Positions 1-7,004 of a stretch of DNA of 12,335 nucleotides are shown here, in pieces; the first letter of the stretch is position 1; every line of letters begins with the position of its first letter. Under the pieces are notes generated by a model that was not told where the DNA came from, did no database searches, and saw only the letters and a program-made list of their open reading frames with translations. The stretch is from Chrysochromulina parva (Eukaryota; Haptophyta; Prymnesiales; Chrysochromulinaceae), in NCBI GenBank assembly GCA_002887195.1, contig PJAB01001766.1, forward strand, positions 1-12,335, in the 5' to 3' direction. The translations under genes and the position numbers were made by a program.

Positions 1-263
1 GATAGTCGTGAGCACCTGTGCCACGGGTGAGTTATTCCCCGCGCATGAGTTCCAAAGCTCATCGCCTTGTTTCTTGCGTCTCTGACCACACACACGCCGA
101 ACCCTTGTAGGTCACCCACCTCCAGCATGGCGGACTTAAACAAGGCCGGTCGAATGTTGAGAAGTGATGCGATGTGCACCGCTATGGGGCACAACTTCTC
201 ATCTGAGCCGCCGAGTTCTCCCTTGTCTTGCCTCGATGAACTCCTATCTGCGCTCAACGCCAT
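1..263 (-). CDS. Possible 5' end of an unrecognised gene running off the left edge (weak)
   Basis: On the minus strand an ATG at 263-261 opens a frame with no stop for 87 codons up to the window edge; an in-frame TAA lies 15 nt upstream of the ATG. I do not recognise the protein. It has a mildly hydrophobic middle (AVHIASLLNIRPALFKSAML) and no motif I can name. Third codon positions are only moderately G/C rich, unlike the strong bias of the confident genes here, and a plus-strand frame covers the same bases (ATG at 127, stop ending at 282). It may be a first exon, chance open sequence or a decayed gene. Confidence 0.2.
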   Translation of the reverse strand, partial: MALSADRSSSRQDKGELGGSDEKLCPIAVHIASLLNIRPALFKSAMLEVGDLQGFGVCVVRDARNKAMSFGTHARGITHPWHRCSRL

Positions 264-574
264 ATTCCGGAGCGCGCATTAGCATTCCGGAGCCGCGGAG
301 CTAAATTCTACCTAGAGCCCGAACATAGTACTATGACGACCTCCTGTCTCAAAAGATGTAGATTTATTGTGCACATGGTCATGTATATGGTCATGAGAAA
401 TTATGGGGGCGCCCGTGATAACGGTGTAACAGTTGGCCCATGCTATTTCACACCCGCGGATGAGAAGGTCCGGACGGACGTCATCCTCGTACGCTCATGC
501 GCGACATGCTCATGGGTAATGGCCGACAGGTTCGGCAGTGAGGGATGTTCGGCCCAGGCGGTCGCGGCGCGCCG
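264..574. other. Intergenic stretch, no gene seen
   Basis: No frame here has coding-like codon use. The only regular structure is a perfect 10-bp direct repeat, ATTCCGGAGC, at 264-273 and 284-293 (20 bp apart), just upstream of the weak minus-strand ATG at 263. The stretch is less GC-rich than its surroundings, notably around 330-430. The minus-strand gene to the right ends at 575, so part of this region should be its 3' untranslated region. Confidence 0.5.
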
Positions 575-3253
575 TCATCTGAGCAGCGCCTGGCGAGGCC
601 GCTCGGCGCCGGGCACGCTGTGCAAGTGGTGCTCGTCCACGAAGCTGGTCATCCCAACGGCCTCGTGGAAGGCGGCCATCTTGGCCATCACGTCCCTCGC
701 GGGCATGAGGACTCCCTCAGCTTGCGACACCGGCCTGAGCACCCCGCGAGCTTGGACCCCAGCCGAGACTGGCCGCGCTGCGACGCTGGTGAGGAGGCGC
801 CGGTTGGTGGCGGTGCGCGACGATGTGGACCGATCAAGCGCCGTCGCGGGCGCCCATGCTACTGCCCCATCGCCGCATCCGCTGCCATTGCAACGCGCCC
901 TGGCGTGCGGGTGTGCTGTGCGCGCTCGCTGCACCTCCTCTAACGACACATAGTACCGTGCTGGCATGGCCGCGGCCACGACGGGCCCCAAGCCGTCGCC
1001 ACCGTTGGCGAAGGCGGCGCAGCAGGACCTTGTCTCTGCCGTTCGTGGGTGCGTGAGCACATGCTGCTCTATCTGTTCCACCAGACGGGGCGACGAGTAG
1101 GCACAGCAGCCGGCGCACGCCGCGCCGCCGCCGGCGCTGCTACCGCGTGCGGAGCCGCCGCCGCCGTCAAGGCCAAGCACCTGCGAGGGCGCGGCCGGCG
1201 CCGTGGCCGTGGCCGTCGCTGGCGCCGCGGCGGGCGCCGTCGCGGGCGCCGTTGCGGGCGGCGGCACGACGTTCGAATCGGTCCGAAAATGCTCTGCCGC
1301 CCGCTCCGATGGTGCCCACGACGGCGCCTCCGTTGAATCGGTCCGAAAATGCTCTGCCGCCCGCCCGCCCGCCCTAGGCCGCGCTGCCACCTGCCGGTGC
1401 AGAGGTGGGCGGCGCGAGGCGGTGCGGCGAGGCCACGTTTCCACGCGCTCCATCGACGCGCCGTCGCTCTCGGTGATGCCCACGACGGCGCCCCCGACGC
1501 CGGGGGCGTCAAACAGCCACGTGCGCCGATGCGTCGGCGGCCCTTGGTGTGGCCTCGTGGCCATCTCCCCACAGCCGCACGCGGCAGCCAGCTCCCTGTG
1601 GGCCCTTGGGGTGAGGTCCACCCTGGGGCGTGCGCGTGGGGAGAGCGCCAGCGGCGTGTGAGCGCCTCGTGGCCAGCCAGTGCTCGAGGCGGGGAAGCGG
1701 CTCGTCATCACCCGAGGTGCTTCGGTGATCTCCTCAGCAGTTGCCCTGAGTGCGCATGCCGCTGACGACGCAGTTGGTGAAGGCGCCGGTGCCATCAGAG
1801 AGATCGACGGCGTTGTGTTGGGCGCCGGCGAAATCTGCAGCGCTCGAACGCGCGCGCCGGCGGCGAGTGGCCCTGCGCTGGGCACGTGCACCCTGAGGCT
1901 CGCCGTGCTGGGCCTCGGCGAGGGCCCTGCGCTGGGCACGTGCACCCGCAGCCGCGCCGTGTGCGAGGCAGAGGCGGGCATCGAGGAGGCGGGTGGCGCG
2001 GTGGCGGGCCTCGCCGTTGCCGGTCGCGGTGCCTCGTGGACAGTGCTGAGCGCCTGCGCGCGCCGTGTGCAGCAGAGGCCCGTGCTCGCCTCCGAACCGT
2101 CTGTGCAGCAGAGGCCTGTGCTCGTCTCCGAACCAACTCCGCCTCTGCTCGCGGCCGCGGTCACCGAAGAGCTGGACAGCTCCGAAGATGGGCGTTGTGG
2201 TGGGCGCCAAAGGAGATCGTCGCTGACCCATTGTTCGGCGCGCTGCCGGACCATCGCGCTGAAGGGCGAGGGCGGCGAGGACGGCGAGGGCAGCGAGGTC
2301 CCCGGCGCCGTGACGGGCACTTCCCACGAGGCCGCGCCGCCTTGAGCACTGCCGGGACGGCGCTCGGGACGGCGCTCGGGACGACCGCGCCTGATGGCGG
2401 CGCCGAGGTGAGCGCGCCTGTGCGTGAGCGGCGGTCGGGCCTTGGACTCGGACAGCCATTCGCCTGCCTCGGCCCACGTCGCCGGAAGCCGTTGGCGCTC
2501 GGCCGCCTCCGATTCCCACAGCCGCAGGAAGGCGAGGCGTGCGAGCAGCCCTCGAGCGTACCGCTGCACGCAACAGATGGCAGCAGCGCGGAGCGCGGCC
2601 TGTCGCCGCTCCTCCGCCCACTCGGCCTCGTCGGCGAGAAAGTCGGCATCATCGTCAAAGAGGTCGTCCACCTTGCCACTCAGGTAGATGGCCGGCTGCC
2701 CGCCGCCCGTGGCGATGTCGTCGTCGCGCTTGAAGCGACGTTGTCCCTGGGCAGTGACCTCCGTGATCGAGTCGAGCAGCGGCTTGAGGAAGCCGACGTA
2801 GCGACGCGCGGAGGCGCCCGGAATATAGGTCTGTGCGAGCTCGAAGATCACCTTCTTGAACGTCGCCTCGCCGACGCTCCTCGTACCCTGCCGGTCGGCC
2901 TCCCAGTCCATGGCGACAGACAGCTCGGCTTCGGTCTTGACATAGTCGGAGACCACCGACTTGTAAATCTTCACGAAGCAGTCATAGTACCCATCCTCGT
3001 CGAGCTCTGCCAGAATGCGCCCCTGACTGTGCATGTGCGCGATCGCCGTCTCCCACCACACATGCAGCACAGCCTGCACGCGCAGGTCATGTCGGCAGTC
3101 CGTAACCCGCCGGCCCACCCCCTTGAGCTTGGCGAGGCCGCCGCTGAGCTCAAGCGTCATCGCGGCCGATGGCGCGAGCTGCGCGCTGCGGCCAGCCGGC
3201 ACGCGGCGGAGCAGCAGGACCAACGTTGACCGGCGTGAAAATGAATTCGTCAT
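575..3253 (-). CDS. Unrecognised IQ-motif protein with a long Ala/Pro-rich repetitive region
   Basis: A single open frame of 892 codons plus a TGA stop at 577-575, starting at the ATG at 3253; a second ATG at 3160 (861 aa) is also possible and starts closer to the conserved-looking part. Seen: residues about 59-169 form a dense, mostly helical block with aromatic and acidic residues (ELDEDGYYDCFVKIYKSVV, then MDWEADRQGT and FKKVIFELAQTYIPGASARR). An acidic stretch (DDLFDDDADF) and an IQ-like calmodulin-binding motif (CVQRYARGLLAR, about residues 228-239) follow. The remainder is low-complexity Ala/Pro/Arg/Ser with four short tandem duplications whose periods are all multiples of three. The final 50 residues again look ordered. 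From memory, the N-terminal block resembles conserved proteins of flagellated protists, often with IQ motifs, so a ciliary or cytoskeletal calmodulin-binding role is possible but unproven. An opposite-strand frame at 1886-3229 is best read as a shadow. Confidence 0.6.
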   Translation of the reverse strand: MTNSFSRRSTLVLLLRRVPAGRSAQLAPSAAMTLELSGGLAKLKGVGRRVTDCRHDLRVQAVLHVWWETAIAHMHSQGRILAELDEDGYYDCFVKIYKSVVSDYVKTEAELSVAMDWEADRQGTRSVGEATFKKVIFELAQTYIPGASARRYVGFLKPLLDSITEVTAQGQRRFKRDDDIATGGGQPAIYLSGKVDDLFDDDADFLADEAEWAEERRQAALRAAAICCVQRYARGLLARLAFLRLWESEAAERQRLPATWAEAGEWLSESKARPPLTHRRAHLGAAIRRGRPERRPERRPGSAQGGAASWEVPVTAPGTSLPSPSSPPSPFSAMVRQRAEQWVSDDLLWRPPQRPSSELSSSSVTAAASRGGVGSETSTGLCCTDGSEASTGLCCTRRAQALSTVHEAPRPATARPATAPPASSMPASASHTARLRVHVPSAGPSPRPSTASLRVHVPSAGPLAAGARVRALQISPAPNTTPSISLMAPAPSPTASSAACALRATAEEITEAPRVMTSRFPASSTGWPRGAHTPLALSPRARPRVDLTPRAHRELAAACGCGEMATRPHQGPPTHRRTWLFDAPGVGGAVVGITESDGASMERVETWPRRTASRRPPLHRQVAARPRAGGRAAEHFRTDSTEAPSWAPSERAAEHFRTDSNVVPPPATAPATAPAAAPATATATAPAAPSQVLGLDGGGGSARGSSAGGGAACAGCCAYSSPRLVEQIEQHVLTHPRTAETRSCCAAFANGGDGLGPVVAAAMPARYYVSLEEVQRARTAHPHARARCNGSGCGDGAVAWAPATALDRSTSSRTATNRRLLTSVAARPVSAGVQARGVLRPVSQAEGVLMPARDVMAKMAAFHEAVGMTSFVDEHHLHSVPGAERPRQALLR
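1275..1364 (-). repeat. 60-bp-period duplication inside the IQ-motif gene
   Basis: A 30-bp segment at 1275-1304 recurs identically at 1335-1364, exactly 60 bp later. In the minus-strand frame it encodes RAAEHFRTDS twice, 20 residues apart. Perfect identity over 30 bp suggests a recent duplication; the multiple-of-three period keeps the frame open. Confidence 0.9.
1869..1947 (-). repeat. 54-bp-period duplication inside the IQ-motif gene
   Basis: A 25-bp segment at 1869-1893 is repeated identically at 1923-1947. In the minus-strand frame both copies encode LRVHVPSAGP, 18 residues apart. Confidence 0.9.
2067..2134 (-). repeat. 36-bp-period duplication inside the IQ-motif gene
   Basis: Two 32-bp copies, 2067-2098 and 2103-2134, differ at two bases. 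In the minus-strand frame they encode SETSTGLCCT and SEASTGLCCT-like units 12 residues apart. Confidence 0.9.
2354..2386 (-). repeat. 12-bp tandem repeat inside the IQ-motif gene
   Basis: GGGACGGCGCTC is present twice in tandem (2354-2365, 2366-2377), followed by a partial third unit. It encodes the repeated RPER-type tetrapeptide in the minus-strand frame. Confidence 0.85.
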
Positions 3254-3293
3254 TTCCAAAGATGGGAGATGCACTAAAAGTTCCGCCGCACAT

Positions 3294-4857
3294 ATGCACA
3301 AGGTGACCTGCCCAGCCCGGTATTGCGCCGCCTATCGCTATCGATGCCACCGACTAAGCTCTGCCTCGACCGCAATTCGCTCAGGCGGCTGGTGGGCCGT
3401 CGTCGGCTGCAGAGCCGTCAGGCACCCTTGGCTTGGACAACATAAGGCTCTATCAGATCCTCGGCCTGCCTCGCACTGATGCCACGCAGGACGACATCAA
3501 GAAGGCGTACCGTCGCGGGTCCTTGCGACACCACCCGGATCGTAATGGCGGCGATGCCGAAAGCACCGCCAAATTCCAAAAGTGAGCGCATGGACGCCAA
3601 GGAGGGCGCCTTGGGCACGCTCGATGCATCAGCCTCTGGGCCCCAACATCATCGCCTCTAACTTCCGCCTCGGGCTCCAACGTCATCGCCTCTGACGCCC
3701 TGCCGTTGTCTCGCGCTGGTTGCAGGGTGCAGCACGCCTACAGCGTACTCTCCAACCCCAAGCTGCGCAGCATCTACGACTCGTACGGCGAGCAAGGCCT
3801 AAGGATGTATGAGAGCTACACGAGCTTCGCCGAGGGCTCATCGGACGACGGTGGTGGTCCGACGATGGTTCCGCTCTCGCCCGGGCAACTGGCGAGTATC
3901 GTCTGCGGCGCCATCGGTCTGCTCGTCTGCCTCTTCACCGCGTTGTGCGTCGACGTGCTACTCAAGCTCAACGGCTCGACGGATGCGTCGCTCTCGCTGC
4001 TGCTCATCCCGCTATGGATCCTAGATAGCTTCGCGCTGCTCGCGCTCTACATCTTCCTGACGTCGACGGCGCGCAAGGGGCAACCCTCTCACAGCGCGGT
4101 CTTTTCGCTGATCATGCTCCTCCTCTTCGTCGCCTTCCAGGTTCTCGTCTGCGTGCGCGTCGACGGCACCCATTTGCCCTTCTGGGCTGTCTTCCTGCCG
4201 CTCTACGTGACCGAGGCCATCGAGCTCGTGCGTGCGTGCGCGCGGGTCCGGCCGAGTGCGCACGATGCCGAGCGCGCCGCGGGCAAGGCGCACCCCACGT
4301 ACGCGTGGCACGTGCTCCTTACCCTCGGCTGGCCGAGTGCGCGCGTAGCGACACTCGTTCTACTCGTGCTGCGCCTCGATGGGCTGCTTGCGCTCGACTG
4401 GTGGCTGGTCTTTTCGCCGCTGTACGCGTACGTGCTCTTCTACTTGTGCTTCGGCTGCCAGCAGCTCTCGACGCCCGTGCACAGTGAGCGTGAGCAGATG
4501 CTTCAGATGGGCCACCGGCTTTGCATGCTATTCACCTCCGTGCTTGCTCTGCTGCTCGTGCTCGCCACGCTCACCCTCAACGGCGACCTGCACTCATGGC
4601 TGCCCTTCTTCATGCTGCCTTTCATCTTCTCGGGCTGCTTCTGCTTCTGCTGCTGCTGCGTCGTATGCTGCGTGCGCATGATGCCCACGAGTGGCCCCGT
4701 TGAGGTGCCGCCCGGCGACGGCTTCGACGGCGCGACGGAATCAGGAGCGTCGACGCCTCGCAGCGAAATCGGCCAACCTACGGAGGATGCTCCGTTGCTG
4801 CCAGGCGCCGGCGCCAAGGGCGGCTATGGCGGCAAACGCGCTGCGGACATCGTGTGA
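3294..4857 (+). CDS. J-domain co-chaperone fused to a TMEM185/FxF-like membrane region with a cysteine string
   Basis: J-domain proteins stimulate Hsp70 ATPase; this one appears membrane-anchored. Model: exon 1 3294-3302 (tentative), intron 3303-3384 (tentative), exon 2 3385-3581, intron 3582-3725 (firm), exon 3 3726-4857, giving 445 aa. The firm splice joins AA|G as a lysine and restores FQKVQHAYSVLSNPKLRSIY. J domain about residues 24-88: LYQILGL, KKAYRR, HPD at 53-55, then IYDSYGEQGL, which resembles cysteine string protein (DNAJC5). About eight membrane segments follow, with four variants of a motif: a charged residue, N/DG, then W-x-x-x-F-x-PLY (PLWILD, PLYVTEA, PLYAYV, LPFIFSG). This is typical of TMEM185/FxF proteins. 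The last segment runs into eight cysteines within residues 373-384, a likely palmitoylation site. The tail is acidic and glycine-rich. No in-frame ATG lies between the stop at 3355-3357 and the J domain, so the start depends on exon 1; the alternatives are another upstream exon or the TTG at 3433. Confidence 0.85.
3582..3725 (+). other. Spliceosomal intron of the J-domain gene, with a duplicated branch-point module
   Basis: It starts GTGAGC at 3582 and ends TTGCAG at 3725 (144 nt). Removal is required: reading through interrupts the J domain and meets a stop at 3661 in the exon 2 frame, while splicing restores helix IV. Inside, about 30 bp at 3632-3662 recur at 3667-3696. Each copy ends in a branch-point-like pentamer, CTAAC and then CTGAC (A at 3695, 30 nt before the acceptor AG). 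Confidence 0.85.
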
Positions 4858-5380
4858 GCTTGTGGCGCGCCATGCACGCTCGCTCTCACGAAGCCTTAGG
4901 GAAGTGCGACTACTAACCGGCTCGCAAGTGCCGGTGACTGTCCCGCAAAGCGCCAAAGGTGCCCCCGGGCGTATAGCCCATCGGCACATCTCTCACTCGT
5001 CTCTGGGATTTTTCGGCGATACAATTTTACGCATGATGCGCACTGCAGCTATAGCAGTATACTGCAGCACATGTGTTTCATGCTCACCGAGTCGAGCAGC
5101 ACAGTGTGCGCTTCAAATGGTGAATCAGACAAATGTTGCATTAGCTCATATATTGTAATTTCGAGACGCCACGAGACCGCGCACTCCGCAGACGCGTTGC
5201 CCCCGGCGCCCGGCGACGCTTGTGGGTGCGCACCGCGCCACTGACTCTAACACGCCACCCTCGCAGCCATCCTTGAAGCGAAGCACCGGCCTGCCTTGGT
5301 CGCTGTCACAGAGCCGCATTGCGCCGCCCAGCATGCATGCGGGTACACCCACCCTAGCAAGGCTCATCCGCTCGCCCGTG
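4858..5380. other. Convergent intergenic gap holding two 3' flanks
   Basis: It lies between the plus-strand J-protein stop and the minus-strand mL43 stop, so it should contain both 3' untranslated regions. A locally AT-richer patch occupies about 5005-5165 and includes a stem-loop. A minus-strand frame at 5367-5146 has an ATG, but its 73 aa have no recognisable feature and I do not call it. Confidence 0.6.
5043..5067. other. Stem-loop in the convergent gap
   Basis: CTGCAG (5043-5048) pairs with CTGCAG (5062-5067), and TATA (5050-5053) with TATA (5058-5061), around a GCAG loop with one bulged C at 5049: ten base pairs. The position between converging genes would suit 3'-end formation, but a function is only a guess. 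Confidence 0.35.
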
Positions 5381-5919
5381 CTATGCCCGCAACGTTAGAT
5401 GCGGCCTGAGGAGCTGTCCAAGTTGCCACTCGCCCTGCACGCTCGGCGAGGTGCGAAAGGGCTTTGCGAATTTGCGCAATCCCACTGGGCGCATGTCTCG
5501 CAGGAAATGGAGGCGCTCGACGATCTGCGCCGCGCTGAGGTTGCGGAGCGAGAGCGTCTTTGATCCGTCGCGCAGGTACCAGCCGCGGACAAACGGATGC
5601 CGATTTGGCCGAGGCGCGACTGCAATTTGCATGTGAGGATTGGCCTCGGCAAAGTTGACGAGGTTCTCCTCGAGATATTGCCTGCGCAGCAAACCCCAAC
5701 GTAGAGCGCGTGTGCGAAGGAATCTCTCATTATGTGCAAGCAACTGCCGAGGCTGCAGGCACGCACCTGACTCCTCGGCTGCTGCCTCCTGCCTCGCAGT
5801 ACCGAATGAGCACCGCGCGGCACTGCCACACGCCTGCGGGGGTCGCAACGGACGTCGATGGCAAGGTGGCGGCCTGGCGGTCCGCGCGCGCGCGGGGATG
5901 ATGGCATACCTCGATTCAT
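5381..5919 (-). CDS. MRPL43: Mitochondrial large-subunit ribosomal protein mL43, three exons
   Basis: A structural protein of the mitochondrial ribosome large subunit, in the L51/S25/CI-B8 thioredoxin-like fold family. Exons on the minus strand: 5919-5910 (10 nt, ATGAATCGAG), 5833-5767 and 5681-5381 (TAG stop). Introns 5909-5834 (GTATGC...CGCAG, 76 nt) and 5766-5682 (GTGCGT...CGCAG, 85 nt). The spliced product is 125 aa, normal for the family. The joins rebuild the family's N-terminal signature: MNRGVWQ, IRYCEAGGSSRGVR, then QYLEENLVNFA. Later come RHPFVRGWYL and the near C-terminal PSVQGEW, the hallmark of mL43. Without splicing, the frames at 5848 and 5919 each give only part of this. The start is fixed by the only ATG whose splice yields the expected M-x-RGVWQ. 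It is divergent from msrA with 162 bp between start codons, so a shared promoter region is likely. Confidence 0.93.
5682..5766 (-). other. mL43 intron 2
   Basis: Donor GTGCGT at 5766-5761 and acceptor TGCGCAG ending at 5682; 85 nt, phase 2. Splicing joins GTC AG|G CAA, restoring RGVRQYLEEN. Supported by the family signature crossing the junction. Confidence 0.88.
5834..5909 (-). other. mL43 intron 1
   Basis: Donor GTATGC at 5909-5904 and acceptor CCCGCAG ending at 5834; 76 nt, phase 1. It joins a 10-nt coding exon (MNR plus one base) to GC GTG TGG, giving MNRGVWQ. The frame of exon 2 has no ATG of its own before an upstream TGA, so this intron is needed for a start. Confidence 0.82.
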
Positions 5920-6081
5920 CGCGACAGAAATCGACGTGTGCGTGTTCGACTCAACGAGATTGGCGGTGTCATGAAAGAAACCAGAACATGTACATGTAAC
6001 ACAAAAACGTCAAGTGAGGTGTTGTGAGATTCTTGAAGGGGCAGCCCATACGAGCAGGTTTTACGAGATTCGTTGATCCTC
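5920..6081. promoter_or_regulatory. Divergent promoter region between mL43 and msrA
   Basis: These 162 bp lie between two start codons on opposite strands and must hold both upstream regions unless distant exons exist. They contain a perfect 12-bp palindrome, ACATGTACATGT, at 5986-5997. The same bases carry a tiny plus-strand open frame, ATG TAC ATG TAA (5988-5999), 82 nt upstream of the msrA ATG. No TATA box is obvious. A regulatory role is inferred from position. Confidence 0.5.
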
Positions 6082-6882
6082 ATGTTGGACGGCATGAGTT
6101 ATTGCAAGTGGAGAATCGCCATCGGGGCTGCGTCGCTCTTGGCAGCTGCGAGCGGCAGCGCGACGGTGCGGCAGCCCTTCGATCCGCTCGTTCTGCTTCA
6201 GGACAAGGCTGCGCAGACAACGGTGCTGCGCTCCTTTGCACGCTCCGCCAACCTTGAGGTGGCCACTCTGGCACTTGGATGATTCTGGCAGCCTGATGCC
6301 GCGCTGGCTGCTTTGCCCGGTGTTTACCGGACAGCAGTGGGCTACTGCGGGGGCGTCCGAGACGAGCCCACGTACAAGAAGGTGTGCAACGACGCAGAAT
6401 ACGACGACTGGGCGGAGGCCATTCAGCTACAATTCGACCCGAGCGTCCTTTCTTACCAGACGCTTCTCGACGCATTTTTCCGAGCTCACGACCACATCGG
6501 AGGTGGGCGCTCGCGGCAATACTCGTCGATCATCTTTGCGCACGACGATGCTCAGCGGGCAGCGGCTCACTCTGCACTCGCCCTCCGCCCACGGTCGAGC
6601 ACATCCGTCGAAGAGCTGCAGCCCTTCTGGCAAGCCGAGCCGTATCATCAAAAGTGGCTCCTCCAGCGCAAGCGGGACCTGCTCTTTTCGCTGCAGCTGT
6701 GCGAGTACGATGAGTTGATTGCGGCACCCGCGGCCACCGTCCTCAACGCCGTTGCAGCTGGCAAGCTACCCGGCGGCGTCGCGCAGCAGCGCCTGGATGT
6801 GCTCGTTGGCCGTGGCGAGATGACACCTCAGGCACATGAAACCGCCACCGCCGCCCTCTGGCAGGTGCGCGGAGTCTATTAG
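6082..6882 (+). CDS. MSRA: Selenocysteine-containing peptide methionine sulfoxide reductase A
   Basis: MsrA reduces methionine-S-sulfoxide in proteins, repairing oxidative damage. The frame runs from ATG 6082 to tandem TAG TAG (6880-6885), 266 aa, with one in-frame TGA at 6280-6282, codon 67. That TGA sits exactly where the catalytic cysteine of the GCFWG motif belongs: the reading is LALG-U-FWQ. Further family marks on both sides of it agree: TAVGYCGGV (85-93), PTYKKVC, WAEA (E112), FDP, RAHDH (D137), QYSSIIF (Y147), and AEPYHQKW (184-191). The N-terminus (SYCKWR, then IAIGAASLLAAASGSA) looks like a signal peptide or the start of a plastid-targeting leader; an ATG at 6094 is an alternative start. 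About 60 residues beyond the usual C-terminus are an extension of unknown role. Possible resolving cysteines are C89, C102 and C207. A SECIS lies 122 nt after the stop. Sec-containing MsrA is known from Chlamydomonas and other algae. Confidence 0.93.
6280..6282 (+). other. Selenocysteine codon (TGA) of msrA
   Basis: TGA in frame with MsrA sequence on both sides, at the position of the catalytic cysteine, followed by TTC TGG (FW of the active-site motif). No splice signals offer a way round it. Recoding to selenocysteine is supported by the downstream SECIS. Confidence 0.92.
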
Positions 6883-7004
6883 TAGGGCGACCGCCACCGT
6901 CGCCGCCGCCGCCACGCGCCAGCGCCACCCTCGCGGACGATTAGGGCGCCACCCCCTGCATTATGCTCCGCCTCGAACTGGCTGCACATCTCCAGACTGC
7001 CACT

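Noticed and set aside
333..953. 206-codon plus-strand frame
   Set aside because: It overlaps the opposite-strand gene's C-terminus and shows no domain or coding bias.
1886..3229. 447-codon plus-strand frame opposite the IQ-motif gene
   Set aside because: Arg/Gly-rich composition without domains, and it mirrors the conserved-looking minus-strand block; the minus frame is twice as long and contains in-frame repeats.
5146..5367. 73-aa minus-strand frame downstream of mL43
   Set aside because: It has an ATG but no recognisable motif and no coding bias, and it lies where the mL43 3' untranslated region is expected.
5395..5919. Single-exon 174-aa reading from the same ATG as mL43
   Set aside because: After the first codons it is out of frame with the conserved mL43 sequence; splicing restores the family signature across two junctions.
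6280..6282. TGA as a nonsense mutation making msrA a pseudogene
   Set aside because: It falls exactly on the catalytic cysteine, the rest of the frame is intact, and a complete SECIS follows.
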